This document shows positions 31,816-42,749 of a stretch of 64,000 nt of DNA, one piece after another. Numbering within the stretch: position 1 is the first letter of the stretch; the number at the start of each line of letters is the position of its first letter. The DNA is from Myotis daubentonii (lineage: Eukaryota; Chordata; Mammalia; Chiroptera; Vespertilionidae): the NCBI RefSeq assembly GCF_963259705.1, contig NC_081847.1, forward strand, positions 72,933,754 through 72,997,753. Direction: 5' to 3'. The notes beneath the pieces are model-generated. The model had not been told where the DNA came from. It was given only the letters and a program-made list of their open reading frames with translations, and ran no database searches. A program made the translations under genes and the position numbers.

Positions 31816-32400
31816 ACAAAATAAGAACAATACTTGTATGACAAAAACTACAATCTCCTGGTGAAGGAAATCAAAGAAGACCTAAATAAATTGAAAGATT
31901 TAACATGTTGGATTGGAAGACTCAACACAGTAAAGATGCTAATTCTCCACAAATTGATAAACAGGTTTAATGCAATTTCTATCAAAATCCCAGTAAGATT
32001 TTGTTGTATATATAGGCAAGATTATTCTAAATTTTATATGAAAGCACAAAGGCTTAATAACTAAAACAATCTTATAAAGAAGATGAAAGTGGGATGAATC
32101 AGTGTACCCAATTTTAATACATTATATAGTTAATCATCAAAATAGTGTGGTATTGGCAAAGGGGTAGACAACACAGATCAGAGGATTGAACCAAGAACCC
32201 AAAACTATACCCACACAAATATGCCCAACTGACTTTTGACAAAGTATAAAAGCAACTCAGTGGAAGAAATATAGCCTTTCAATAAATTATTCTGGAGCAA
32301 TTGGACATCCATAGGCAAAAGAAAAATGAATCTTGACCTAATTCTAACATAAGAAAATTAACTACATAAAATTTAACATTAAAAGGAGAACAGACTTGAA
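31816..32400 (+). mobile_element. Old LINE-1, ORF2 3' region
   Basis: A 76-codon open frame (31834-32064) reads KEIKEDLNKLKDLTC and FNAISIKIPV, typical of the L1 ORF2 C-terminal region. GTGTGGTATTGGCAAAGGGG and CCAACTGACTTTTGACAAAG follow. The reverse transcriptase core is missing between this and the preceding ORF1 piece. Confidence 0.8.
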
Positions 32401-32424
32401 AGGAACCAAGATGATAGCATAGGT

Positions 32425-32517
32425 AAACAAACACTCCATCCATGCTTTTGTTCCAGCCCTCCGGTCCAGTTTAAGAACCCATTGTGGCCCTCGAGTCAAA
32501 AAGTTTGCCCACCCCTG
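32425..32517 (-). mobile_element. hAT-type DNA transposon terminus
   Basis: CCCTCGAGTCAAAAAGTTTG then CCCACCCCTG is the complement of a CAGGGGTGGGCAAACTTTTT terminal inverted repeat of bat non-autonomous hATs. The other end is missing. The bases just left of it (AACCAAGATG, GCATAGGTAAAC) resemble the start of an L1/HAL1 5' UTR. Confidence 0.65.
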
Positions 32518-33685
32518 TTTTAGACGCTAAAATATTGGAATGTTTGTTAAATATTAAAAATAACTGACACAAGTCAAAATTTTCATATTTTAAACCAATA
32601 TTGGAAGCTTCCCTAGAAAGTTATTTTGTTTAAAGGTAGATGTTTTGAAATCTTTTATGTTTGAGTTTGACATTTAATAACCCTCATTATTTAAATCATC
32701 CAGGCTAAAATTATAATGGCAATGTAAGACCCTTAATCTGCTCATAGGTATGTCCCAGACTCACCTTATTAGGGAGGTGGGATGGCCCTGTATTCAGGCG
32801 TGGGTCCTCCACATTCATTAGAGGTCACCTGTGCGCCCCAGCCCAGCAGTCAGTCAAAAGAACACAGCTCTGCCTTTAATGAGCTTCACAGAATAGCTGC
32901 TTCCCAGATAATTGACCTCCAACTCACTGACACTCAGTCCTTATCAAGAGCTCAATATTTGTGGAAGAGTGTCTGAACCCTACAGCACCCTTCTGTCCCG
33001 CCAGGTACTCTAAGTGCTGTCCTTGAGTTCGGCCACATCATCGGAGAATGAAAGGACCACATGTTGGCCTTCGTGGGATTGCTTTTATTGAACTGCACTT
33101 TGGCATTCAGCCACTTCCCTGTCTTACGGGACTTAAGAAAAAGCCCCATGAGACCCAATATTGTCTTTGCTCTGATGAGAGGGCTAAAAGCCTTATCCAC
33201 AATGAGAGCCTATAGGAGAACTCTCTCTCTCCTTCTTTCCCTCTCTCTGTTCTGATTATCAGAACAAGCAATATAACTCTTCTAAGCAGCTGGTTGATGG
33301 GTCCTATATACGTCCCTGTGAATCATGTCACTGACAGGCTTTCCCACTGGTCTGGCCAGCTCACAGCCAAACTGAGCACTGAGGCTCTTATAGAACAGTC
33401 TGTGCCTCGGATCTACACATCATCACATTCCAGTGGGGGTCCTTCTCACCTGCAGCGCTGCTGCCTGCCATGCACCCCAGCGCTGAGCTGATGGCCCGGA
33501 CCAGGGGATCTTCTCATTTGCCTGGAGCCTGGCAGAGTTATGAGAAGTCATATGGGTCTAAGTTTATAAATGCAGCCTTGTTCAGTGGGTGAGTTCACCA
33601 CCAAGCAAATCAGCCACGGGCTTCCAGGCATGGAGGACAGGGAGAGGGGAACAGGGAAATCGGCATGCGTTAAGCCCCTCCCTGT
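32518..33685. other. Unique sequence
   Basis: No named repeat. Open frames of 64-82 codons occur on both strands without family resemblance. A CTCTCTCTCC tract lies near 33220. Confidence 0.4.
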
Positions 33686-33689
33686 GACA

Positions 33690-33860
33690 GGAACTATGTA
33701 CTAGTATATGCTATTTACCCTCAAAACAACTCTGAGAGATGGAAATTATTATATGCATTGTCCAGATGAGGAAAATGAGGGTTAGAGAAACAGTGGCTCA
33801 TCTAGAAATCACACCACTGACCAGTAGCCAAGCCAGGGTGCAAACATAAGTCTAATTCTG
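33690..33860 (-). repeat. MIR SINE, reverse
   Basis: CAAAACAACTCTGAGAGATG, GTCCAGATGAGGAAAATGAG and ACCAGTAGCCAAGCCAGGGT are reverse MIR words in order. Confidence 0.8.
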
Positions 33861-33888
33861 AAGTCCATGTTCTTTCCTGTAGACAGGA

Positions 33889-34110
33889 GTTGACGGACCA
33901 TGACCCAGGGGCCCAATCCACCTTCCACCTGTTTTGAAAATAAAGTTGTGTTGGAGCTCAGCCACACGATTTGCTTACATATTGTCTGTGGCCACTTTCA
34001 CTGCAAGAGCAGCATGGAATAGTGGAAACAGAGACCACACGGCTCACAGAGCCTAAAATCTTTTCCGTCTGTTCCTTTACAAAGAACATTTGCAGACCCT
34101 GCTCTAAACA
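33889..34110 (+). mobile_element. hAT-Charlie-type non-autonomous element
   Basis: GTTTTGAAAATAAAGTTGTG, TGTCTGTGGCCACTTTCACT, CGGCTCACAGAGCCTAAAAT and CCTTTACAAAGAACATTTGC then AGACCCTGCTC match the interior and the 3' terminal repeat of an old Charlie-family MITE, complement of CAGGGTCTGCAAATG-type ends. Confidence 0.75.
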
Positions 34111-34379
34111 AAAAGCAGAACAAGAAGAGCAATGATCCGTCATCTGTCCCAAAGAGGGGCCCTCAGAATCACCTGCAGGAGATGGCAAGGGCTCTGAGAA
34201 ATGCAGGTTTTCAGGCCCCCCTCATGCCTGCCAGGTTAGACTCTTCCCAGTTGGAGGCCTGAATCTGCATTTTTAATACTCTGTGCATTACCACCAAGTG
34301 CTTCTGACAGTCACTGGCATTTATGAACTACAGCCCAACCCAGGGATTTAATGTCCCCAACAGCCCTCAGCCTAACTGT
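34111..34379. other. Unique or old-repeat sequence
   Basis: CTCAGAATCACCTGCAGGAG and TCTGCATTTTTAATACTCTG recall an old MER5-like hAT fragment, but I cannot place its ends. Confidence 0.4.
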
Positions 34380-34800
34380 TGGTTTGCAAACTCTGGAGCT
34401 TTCCGGGTGAAATCTGAAACTGGCCCCCACACGTGGACAGCAGGGAAAGATGGAAGAAAGAGGCAGGCCACTCCAGATTGGTAGGTGGCAGGTTTAAATG
34501 AGCAAGGGGACTCACGTTCGAGGCTTGTCTTGGGCAGTCACAAGACGAGAAGATCTCCACACCCGCACACCAGAATCTTGAAGTTTACACAGAGGCCTTA
34601 ATGTGGCTCAGTCACGTACACAGTCCAGCCCGTCTCAACAACACCTTACTCTCTCAAGGCTGAGGCTTGAAAACAGCTCCCACTATGGGAACGGCGGGCA
34701 GAGCACACAGTGCAAGGACAGGGGAGGATGAGAAGTCTCCAATTGCCCAGGTCCAGCTAGAGAGTCAACCAGCAGTCACGTCTCTTGACGACTTCCTCTA
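34380..34800 (+). repeat. Clustered repeat P, copy A (longest)
   Basis: The segment carries GAGAAGATCTCCACACCCGC, CAGAGGCCTTAATGTGGCTC and AACCAGCAGTCACGTCTCTT in order. Diverged copies of the same text occur at about 36500, 37500 and 38265, all on the same strand. It may be endogenous-retrovirus derived, but I cannot name it. Confidence 0.6.
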
Positions 34801-35060
34801 AAACTGATGGGCATTGAGAGATATGTACCCCAGCTCCCTTGTTCCTGGGGCGGTGTAACAATGAGGCATATCTGCACTGGCCCTCAGAATTCCCACAGTG
34901 GTAACTTTCTCAACCATGCACACCTTCTGTCTCACCTCCCCCTCCCCTACTGTGCTTCCTGGGATCACCTCCTACATATGCTATTTGCCCTTGAACCCTC
35001 ATCTCAGGGTCTGCTCCTGGGAGGCCCCCTCAAAACACAGACAAGCCAGAGACATTGAGA
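34801..35060 (+). repeat. Old LTR-like 3' segment
   Basis: TTTGCCCTTGAACCCTCATC, CAGGGTCTGCTCCTGGGAGG and the CCCTC...ACAGACA ending parallel the segment ending at 41461 (GCTTGCACTTGAATCCTTGA, CAGAGTCTACTCTGGGGGAC). The two look like the ends of one old LTR family. Confidence 0.45.
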
Positions 35061-35404
35061 TAATGATAAATATTGGTTAGATTTTAAAATATCATATTTC
35101 TAAGTAATAATTATTGCATTCCTACCAGGGATCAAGTTCCATGCTAGTCCAAGAAAGGAAACAGAGCAGGAAGGAGAGAGGGCCCGGGGGAGGAACCAAG
35201 CTGCAGAAATGAATGAGATACGGTCATTTAGTTGGGGGCAGGGGAGCTGGCCCATGACCACACAGAGAAACAGAGATGGGGAAAAGAGGAAATGAAGGAT
35301 GCATCAAGGCAGCCTTGGGTCTGCAGATTAGGCACCTGAATTTACAGCAGGGGCTGGGCCACTATTGGCCACCATTTCCTGAAGTGGAGATTCACCAAGC
35401 CCCC
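35061..35404. other. Unique sequence
   Basis: No feature recognised. Confidence 0.4.
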
Positions 35405-35600
35405 CAAGTCTTAAGGCAAAGTTTATGAAGTATTTTCACAGGCACCATTACTTTTCACTTTCACAACAGCCATATAGGTAAATGGGAATCGTATTGTCAT
35501 CTTTCATGCCACTTTTCATGTGAGGGGACTGGGGCACAGAGAGGTCCATGTGTGCACATTCAGAACAGACCAGCTCACAGCCCACAATCTGCTGCTCTGT
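35405..35600 (-). repeat. MIR SINE, reverse, diverged
   Basis: TTTCACAACAGCCATATAGG and GAGGGGACTGGGGCACAGAG, then GGTCC, are reverse MIR words. Confidence 0.6.
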
Positions 35601-36493
35601 GCGGGGGACTTATCTGAGGGCTGAAGTCAGCCAGCACCCCATTCTGCTGGAGTTTCCTTGACGAAGTTAAACAGATGATTTCTGCTGAGGGAATACCAAG
35701 ACACACTCCAGGTCTCAGCCAGCTCAGAAGCCTGGGAGAGGAGAGTCTCAGAAGGAAGGGTTCCTAGGGGCTCAGTTCAAAGCCCATCTGAGAACAGGAA
35801 CTGAGTCCCTACCTCAGGAAGTGAGACTTCCTAACCCATCTCCTAACCTCACCTACCAAATTCCCTGTTTCCACCCCCCACTCTACCCACCCCTCACCCC
35901 CTCTGGCCTGGCCCCTCTACTCCCAGTGGACACTTCTAACCCCAGAGAGCCAAAGGGATAGCAGACTTCTGGTTGCCATAGCAACACGAACAGGTTCTCA
36001 GGCAGTGAATTCCTGCCTTTGCAGTCAGCTTAGTATAATGGTCAGTGGCGAAGGCAATTTCAAGTCAGCCTAAAAGGTCAATTTGTCAGTAGTTTCCTCT
36101 GCACAGAAGCCCCCAGAATGAAAGAAAGGTGAATCACCAAATCAAACCACACCACTAAGCCAGGACCAGTTCTCCTGAGTTTCCCCACTCAATCCTAAGA
36201 GACCAACGCAGGTAAACTGTTCATTGTCTAATACTCAGCCCATGATCTCTGAATATCTCATGGGTGGCATCAGAGGGTGCATGAAGCTTCCAGCATTAGT
36301 CAGCACATGTTCACCCACACTAAACGGGCAGGTGCTCTCCGAGTCCTCTCTCTCGGCCCTGCCCTGGGCTCAAGGGGGTGAGGACATAAGGGAGACACAG
36401 ACACCAGCTCCAAGGAAGGAGCCAGGTAGGCCTGCATGGTGGCTGGTTGTTGGGAAACACTGGTGGCTGTGGTCAATGCCCAGTCACCCTTGA
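35601..36493. other. Unique sequence with an X-box-like site
   Basis: No gene or named repeat. It contains a perfect RFX-type inverted repeat at 35972-35985. Confidence 0.4.
35972..35985. promoter_or_regulatory. Candidate RFX X-box
   Basis: GTTGCCATAGCAAC fits the X-box rule GTNRCC(0-3N)RGYAAC bound by RFX factors. It is a motif match only, with about 0.1 expected by chance in 64 kb, and no promoter is visible nearby. Confidence 0.35.
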
Positions 36494-36552
36494 ACCTTGA
36501 ACCATACAGAGGCCTTAATGTGGCTCAGTTACATACACAGTCCAGACCGTAC
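36494..36552 (+). repeat. Clustered repeat P, copy B (fragment)
   Basis: CAGAGGCCTTAATGTGGCTC, AGTTACATACACAGTCCAGA are nearly identical to copy A at about 34590-34630. Only about 55 bp is recognisable. Confidence 0.65.
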
Positions 36553-36559
36553 TGACAAT

Positions 36560-36985
36560 CTCCCTGGACCTGTCAGAGGCAGTTCTCACAGGCAATTGTG
36601 GTCTGTGTGACAAGAGGGCCCGGCCCTGTCTGAGCCCTCTCACATTTCCTCCGAGGCCTGCCGTATGATGAGCCAGCCCTGGGTAGGGACAATGTGGGCC
36701 TCCTCGTTGCCTGACACTCAGAAGGCCCTTCATCTCTGGTGCTGGCCTGCGGGCCGTGGAGACACTGGCACTCCCCTGCCACTGAAGCCTGTGATGCCGA
36801 TGGGTGTGATGTTCCGAAAGGGGGTGGCCTGGTGCAGTTCTGTGCCCACGTACAGTGCGTTGGGGTCTGGCTTTCAGCATAACTCCTAACCCAGTGTATT
36901 TGGATAGCATATTAAAATGCTTGCTGTGTGGATGACACATTCCAGGATCCTATTAGAATAAGTGGACCAAAAACTGGAGTGAGAA
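36560..36985. other. GC-rich unique segment, possible decayed coding (minus)
   Basis: On the minus strand about 46 codons stay open in one frame (PDPNALYVGTELHQ...PFRNITPIGI) across about 36720-36865. After two stops a further protein-like run follows. Higher GC than its surroundings could mean a processed-pseudogene fragment. I do not recognise the parent, and chance remains likely. Confidence 0.2.
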
Positions 36986-36989
36986 TAGC

Positions 36990-37200
36990 AGCTGCTACCA
37001 TTTAAGTGAGTGCTTAGCATGCCAAGCACTGCCTTGAGCATTTTACACATATTATGTTCTCTTGTCCTCACCACAACCGTATGAAGTAGGACCATGTTTT
37101 ACAGGTAAGATAGCAAAGTTCAGAAAAGTGAAATGACTCAGCCAGGGTCACACAGCCAGTCAGCAGTGCTGTGGAATTTGAACTCAGAGCTCTGTGACAA
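36990..37200 (-). repeat. MIR SINE, reverse
   Basis: CACCACAACCGTATGAAGTA, AGCCAGGGTCACACAGCCAG and GGAATTTGAACTCAGAGCTC are reverse MIR core words in order. Confidence 0.8.
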
Positions 37201-37489
37201 GGTTCCATACCTCCTAAACCTGGAACACAAAATAAAAAAGCAATTCCAAGGGCAACAGTCCATGCACAGCCACACAACACAGGGGACTCAGAGGATATCT
37301 CTCCTGCTGAAGGAGACAGTGACAGGAAAAGGTTGCACGTCTGCAGTGAACAGTGACAGGGACCGTCCTAAAACTGCAGCTTCTCTAATTAGACTAAGGC
37401 TACGGACAAGAAGTTCAGGATGGGGAGAGAGAGAGTATGCTGAATTTTACCTGTCAAACTTAATCTATACATATACCTCTGATGGTTTG
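37201..37489. other. Unique sequence
   Basis: No feature recognised. Confidence 0.35.
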
Positions 37490-37790
37490 CACCTTTGGGA
37501 GCTTCCCGGGGTAGATCTCCACACCCATCTGGCAGAACTATAAATGTTTATATAGAGGCCTTAATGGGGTTCAGTCATATACATTGTTCAGATGGTCTCA
37601 GCTACACCTTATCTCTCAAGGCTGCATCCCTGAAGCAGCTCTGGCTATAGGAATGGTGGACAGAGCATACATTCCAAGGACAGGAAAGCAGGGAGGAGCC
37701 TCCATTGCCTGGGTCCATCACTCAGGTCAACCAGCAGTCACATCCTCTCTGTGACCTCCTCCTATACCACAGAACTCTTCACCTGCCCAT
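37490..37790 (+). repeat. Clustered repeat P, copy C
   Basis: GTAGATCTCCACACCCATCT, ATAGAGGCCTTAATGGGGTT, CAACCAGCAGTCACATCCTC and GTGACCTCCTCCTAT follow copy A in the same order. Confidence 0.65.
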
Positions 37791-38259
37791 GACTGTTATG
37801 TCAGTAAAAAGTAAATACCTAGCAGTACCAGAAATGAGGCCCAAAGTCAGGGTCAGTGCTCGCTTAGCCTGCACAACCACAGAGAAACCAGGGTCTGGGC
37901 CCACCAGGCCTGTGGACATGTGGGGGCAGGCAGAGAGGAGCTTGTCCAGCAAGGCCACCATGAAATGGGGAAGATCAGTCCCCAGTGCAAAACCAAGTGT
38001 GCAGGGGTCAAGGCAAAGGAGCCGGTCTGCACAATCAGGAGGTTGGTTACATACAGAAGAACTGAGAAAGGAAGTACTAGATTAAGCACAATGAGAGCGG
38101 CTTTCTCACTGTCAGAGAGGGAGATAAAGCATGGAAAAGGAGGGAGGCTAGCAATGAGGTTGGAACTGGAGACATCAGAATGAATTTTTAATATACACAA
38201 AAACAGAGAAATCAAAGACAGAGGCAAATGACAGGGACCAATCACAGAAACCAAAGGAC
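37791..38259. other. Sequence between repeat P copies
   Basis: A hydrophobic 159-codon minus-strand open frame spans 37853-38332 but runs into repeat P and has no recognisable domain. It is probably part of the same repeat complex. Confidence 0.35.
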
Positions 38260-38362
38260 AGAGGCAAGAGGACTTACACATGAGGCTTATCTTCAGTGGC
38301 TGCAAGACTAGTAGATAGATCTCCACACCCACCTGGCAGAACCTTAAAAGTTTATATACACC
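38260..38362 (+). repeat. Clustered repeat P, copy D
   Basis: ACATGAGGCTTATCTTCAGT, GATCTCCACACCCACCTGGC and CTTAAAAGTTTATATACA match the 5' half of the repeat P unit. Confidence 0.65.
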
Positions 38363-39119
38363 AATGAATGTATAACCAGAATTTAATCATGAAGAAACAG
38401 CAGATAAATGAGAAAATCTGAGAAACATTCCAGAAGTATCTGGCCTGTACTCATCAAAAATGTCAAAGGCATGGAAGAATGGAAAAACTGAGGGACTATT
38501 CCAGATTGACGAGGACTAGAGCGATACGACAACTAAATGTAATGCAGGATCCTGGATAAATCCTGGGCCAAAAAATTAAGGGTGCTTATAAAGGATGTTT
38601 ATTGAGATGGCAAGATTTGAATGGTCTGTGATTGAATGGTATTACTGTACCAACCTTAAATGTCTTTACTTTTGAAGTCATACTGAGGTTATGTAAAAGA
38701 GTCCTTGTTTGGGGAAAATACACACTGACCTATATAGAGGTAATTAACCATGCTGCAGCTTACTCTCAAATGGTTCAGAAAAAGGTGGGAGGGAGGAAGA
38801 GGGAGGGGAAGGGAGGGCGGAAGGGAGGGAGGAGGGAGGAAGGGGTAAGGAAGGGAGAGTGGGAGAGAGAAAGAATAATAAGGCAAATATTATTTTTAAA
38901 TGTTAACAACTGGAGAATCTGAGTTAAGAACATGAGGAATCCTTTGTTCAATTTTTACAACTTTTCTATAAATTTAAAATTATATAAAATATTTTTAAAA
39001 TACATTCTATTATGAGTCACTGCATATTTGATTATATTTGTTACTGCAGCCTAGCATACCCTAATGTAGTAAGTAACTATTTTTTGCCAAGTAAGAGTTA
39101 GAATGTATCATAAAAATAA
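38363..39119. other. Unique sequence with GGGA-rich tract
   Basis: Contains a purine-only (GGGA/GGAA) tract at about 38786-38872. The start (TGAATGTATAACCAGAATTT and following) recalls a MER5-like or L1-like remnant but is not assigned. Confidence 0.35.
38786..38872 (+). repeat. Polypurine (GGGA)n low-complexity tract
   Basis: An almost unbroken A/G stretch with the complement on the other strand, capable of triplex (H-DNA) formation. Confidence 0.85.
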
Positions 39120-39230
39120 CAACTATTTATTGTGAGCCCTAAGTGTGCCAGGCACTATGCTAGGGACATAAGACTGAAGAAGACAGGTTTGATCCCCAGC
39201 CTCATGGAGCTTCCAGTGAGATATGGTAGA
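39120..39230 (+). repeat. Ancient mammalian dispersed repeat fragment
   Basis: AAGTGTGCCAGGCACTATGC and CCTCATGGAGCTTCCAGTGA are words of a common ancient repeat (also at 42000). Subfamily not named. Confidence 0.5.
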
Positions 39231-40180
39231 TATTAAATAAATTACATAATTTTTCATTACAATTATGATAAGTGCAAGGGGGAAGTCTTTTTAAAAGGGT
39301 ATACTCACCTCATCTGAGAAAAGAACTAGGAAGGGTTTCTCCAGAGAAATGGTGTTTAACAGTTAAAGTTATCCCAGGTAAAAGACATGGATTGCAATCG
39401 AAATGGAAGTGCTTAAGTGTTCAATATCCTATCATGATATTTTCAAGGTCCTGACCTCCCCTTAATAAGCTATTATCTTCTTGTGAAAATGTTGGGAAAT
39501 TGTCAATGTGTAGATGAGTCCACCCAAGGATTGCTATTGATTTTTTACTAATTTTAAATTCCCCGATTCTATCCTTGCTGAATTATAACATTATTTATAC
39601 TGCAACCAGAGAAATCTTGATAAGACTATATTGCTCTCTGCTTAAAACCCTCCAATGACTTCCCATCTGTATCCGTTCTCTGGATAGTAAACAACCACTG
39701 GTGGCATAAAACCACAAATGTGTGGGCTTCTGCTGACTGGGCTGGGCTCAGCTGCTCTGGGGGTCAGGTGCACAGTGTTTGTTCTAGGAAGGCCTCAGTT
39801 GGAATAACTGGATTGCCTCAGCCCTTTTTCACAGTTGTCATACTCCAGCAGGCTAGCCTAGGCAAATTCCCATGTCAAAGACAGAGGAGCAGGAGTGAGT
39901 AAGCCCAATCATGCAAGGGTTTCTTGAGCTCCCATTTGAATCCTATTTGCTAACATAACATTGCTCAAAACAAGTAACATGGCCAAGCCCAGAATCAGAT
40001 AGAAGGGAAGTGCTACGTTACATGGCAAAGATCATGTCTATAAGGATGGGGGTCATTAATACAACCAACCAACCAACCACAATATCCCACACAGAATAAA
40101 ATTCAAATGCCTCACCATGGCTTACATGATCTGGTCTTGTTGACTTGTTGACTTCTGAATGTCATCTAACTTTATAGATT
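39231..40180. other. Unique and weak LTR-like sequence
   Basis: 39690-40010 (AAACAACCACTGGTGGCATA, GACTGGGCTGGGCTCAGCTG) recalls an old LTR/MER repeat also seen around 42120-42620. No gene. Confidence 0.35.
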
Positions 40181-40184
40181 GGTA

Positions 40185-40250
40185 ATTTTCAGGGCTTAGC
40201 ATGGAGCCTAGAACATAATAAGTGCTCAATAAATATTTTTTTCACTAAAT
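40185..40250 (+). repeat. L2-type 3' tail
   Basis: GAGCCTAGAACATAATAAGT followed by GCTCAATAAATATTTTTTTC. Confidence 0.6.
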
Positions 40251-40990
40251 GAATGTAACATTGTCTTCTTCCTTTAGTATTGCTGAATAATTGGGAGTTA
40301 ATTTGTCTCTAAAAAAATTGAACATGGTTGCTCTTTTTTTTTTTTTACTTCTTTTTTGTTTCAGTGTATATTATAGATGCTTCTATACCTCCCCCATGAA
40401 GTCTGGAAACTTAAAAAAATGTTTAAGCCATTGTAGTAACAAAAATCATTAGGAATTAGGTTTATTTTAAGATACTAATTTGGCATCTGCCTCATAAAGT
40501 TCCTGGAAAGGAAACAGCAAGGTGGTGCTTCCTTGAAATACTCAGGATTAGAGAAGAAAGAGGACTGCAGAAAAACAGATGAAAAAGAAATTAGATTCCC
40601 CCAAACCATGGTTGTTGTAATGCCTCTAACACAATGATTTAGGAGCTAATTTTTAGAGGGGATGTTCGGGGCCTGTAGTATGAGTTTGGGGAATCCTGCA
40701 CAATTGGGTAGATTGGGGAAATCCTGTACTCCAATTTTTTTCCTAGGGGCATGTTAAAGAGTTCCTATGGTTTTGAAAAGGCTAGACTGTTACTTCCACA
40801 TCTATGTTTATTAACTCTCTGTCTCCAGCATCTAGCTCAGTGGGCAGGAAATAAATCTCTGTGGAGTGAATGCCTCATCCAGGTAAAATGAATTAGGATA
40901 ATGAGAATGGAGAGAATGTGAAAAATGACAGAAGGGCAATGCCCAAACTTGGTGGGTAATGAAGAAGTCAAAGAGAACCTCTGGGAGCCC
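40251..40990. other. Unique sequence
   Basis: A poly-T run near 40336 and ordinary AT-rich text; no feature recognised. Confidence 0.35.
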
Positions 40991-40999
40991 AGGAGCCAA

Positions 41000-41465
41000 A
41001 TTGGTAGAGTTCATGAGTCAGGCATGGCACAGCCAACTCTCATCAGCAATCTGGCCGTAATTCCCAGATCCTCTTACCAACTATATCACACCAGCTTCAC
41101 TTCCAGTGGCCACATCTGCATCTTTGTCAGAGACCTTCCTTCAGGCTTTGCCACTGTACCTATATTCACCTGGCACCTAAAAGAGAGTATCCCCCATGTA
41201 TGGGGATATAACCATCCCAGCTCCCTCACTCTTTGGGATAAATCTGAGGTGTGTGTTTTGGGGTCTCTCAAAGTTTCCATCCATGGGACTAATCTCCAGT
41301 TGCCCAACGTGGTATTTGGATTAATAATTCATTCCTTATTTGCCACCTTTCTTTCCTTAGATTACCTCCTTCCTCATCTACTCATATTCCTTGCATCTCC
41401 CAATAAAATGCTTGCACTTGAATCCTTGACTCAGAGTCTACTCTGGGGGACCCCATACTAAGACA
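41000..41465 (+). repeat. Old LTR-like element
   Basis: It ends TGCTTGCACTTGAATCCTTG, then ACTCAGAGTCTACTCTGGGG and a CCATACTAAGACA end, with CAATAAAATG as a possible polyadenylation signal, like an LTR R/U5 end. The 178-codon open frame through it (40925-41461) shows no retroviral domain and is judged accidental. Confidence 0.5.
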
Positions 41466-41999
41466 GATGTGTTGTAAGCAAAGCTACCTAAGATAAGAAC
41501 TTTGCTTCAGCAAGAACATTTTGCAACCCACTGGAGGGGAACCCTTCTACCCTCTCGCTGACATAACAGTGCCTCCCTTACCCATTCATCACGGGCCTCA
41601 GCTCTGAAGATTCCAAAGTGCCCCAGATGTGCAGCTTCACTGTTTATTTCACAGGATGCAGAATCCATTTTTGTTTTAGCTTCTTTCCAGACAGTTGGTT
41701 TGTTTTAATGGACTGCTCTTTGCCTGTGCATAATTCTTCTCTAAATTAAATTCTCTTCTCAGCTCCACATAATACACACTGGGCTATCAGCTCATTACTT
41801 TTACATCCTCCCTTGTTCTGTTTATGCAAAGGTTTAATTAACTATGAATTGCTGTATAGGCAACAGAAAAAACCCACCCCCCAGGTAGTTGTGGGGATCA
41901 ACACTGGAGGAAAGAGAAGGAATAGAGCACTTGGGGAAGGGCCAGAAGGTGAGGTGAGAGCATGAATTTCAATCCTCTCATTACTACTTTCAGCGATTC
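41466..41999. other. Unique sequence, candidate conserved element
   Basis: 41640-41850 is repeat-free, AT-rich and word-diverse with homeodomain-like TTAATTAA/TAATTA sites. That is the look of many vertebrate conserved non-coding elements. No gene. Confidence 0.3.
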
Positions 42000-42130
42000 A
42001 TTTATTCACTAAATATTTATTAAGTTGCTGCTGTGTGCTTGGCATTGTTCTAGGTGTGGGAATGGTGAAGCAGAGAGCCATGAACCCCGCCCTCACAGAG
42101 TTTACAATCTACCAGGGGAGACTGACAAAT
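42000..42130 (+). repeat. Ancient mammalian dispersed repeat fragment
   Basis: CACTAAATATTTATTAAGTT, GTGTGCTTGGCATTGTTCTA and CCTCACAGAGTTTACAATCT match the family noted at 39120. Confidence 0.55.
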
Positions 42131-42749
42131 AGTGTCTTAGCTATCTCTTGCTGCATACCTAATTACCCAATACTGGCTTCGAACAATAATAAACATTATC
42201 TCTCATATTTTCAACTCCAAAACCTCAAATGGGATGGCAAGTGGATCAGGAACCTGGGAGTGGCTTGGATGGGCAGTTATGTCTAAAGGTCTCTTGTGAG
42301 ATTGCAGGTAGAGTCATCCAGACTGTAGTCACCTGAAGGCTTGATCCATTAGCTCACTTCCAAAGTGGCTCATTCACATGGCTGGCTAGTAGGTGCTCAC
42401 GTTAGTAGGAGGCTCCAGTTACTCTTTATGTGGACCTCTCTATGGGGTGCTGGGGTGTCCTGTGGCCATGTAGCTGGCTTCCCCAAACAGGGCAGAGCTG
42501 TCATGCATCATCATTTCTGCTACACTCAGACAAGCATGATTCAAAATTGGAACAGACTATACAACGACCTGAACACTGGAAGGTGAGGGTCATTGGGTGC
42601 CATCTTGGAGGCTAACACAATAAGTAAACAAATAAAGAAGGCAATAATTATGCACTGTGGCCAGTGATGTTAAGAAAATAGAGTAAATGTTGACAGCGAT
42701 TGGCAGACAGGGGACAGCCAGTTACACAGTGAAGGTGATCACGGAAGGC
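42131..42749. other. Old MaLR/MER-like and unique sequence
   Basis: TCTTAGCTATCTCTTGCTGC and TGGCTGGCTAGTAGGTGCTC recall an old dispersed repeat. Open frames are short. Confidence 0.35.

Noticed and set aside
37853..38332. 159-codon hydrophobic open frame on the minus strand
   Set aside because: It overlaps the clustered repeat P and has no signal peptide or recognisable membrane-protein pattern. Probably chance.
40925..41461. 178-codon open frame on the plus strand
   Set aside because: It runs through an old LTR-like element and has no retroviral or cellular domain. Length alone is not sufficient evidence.
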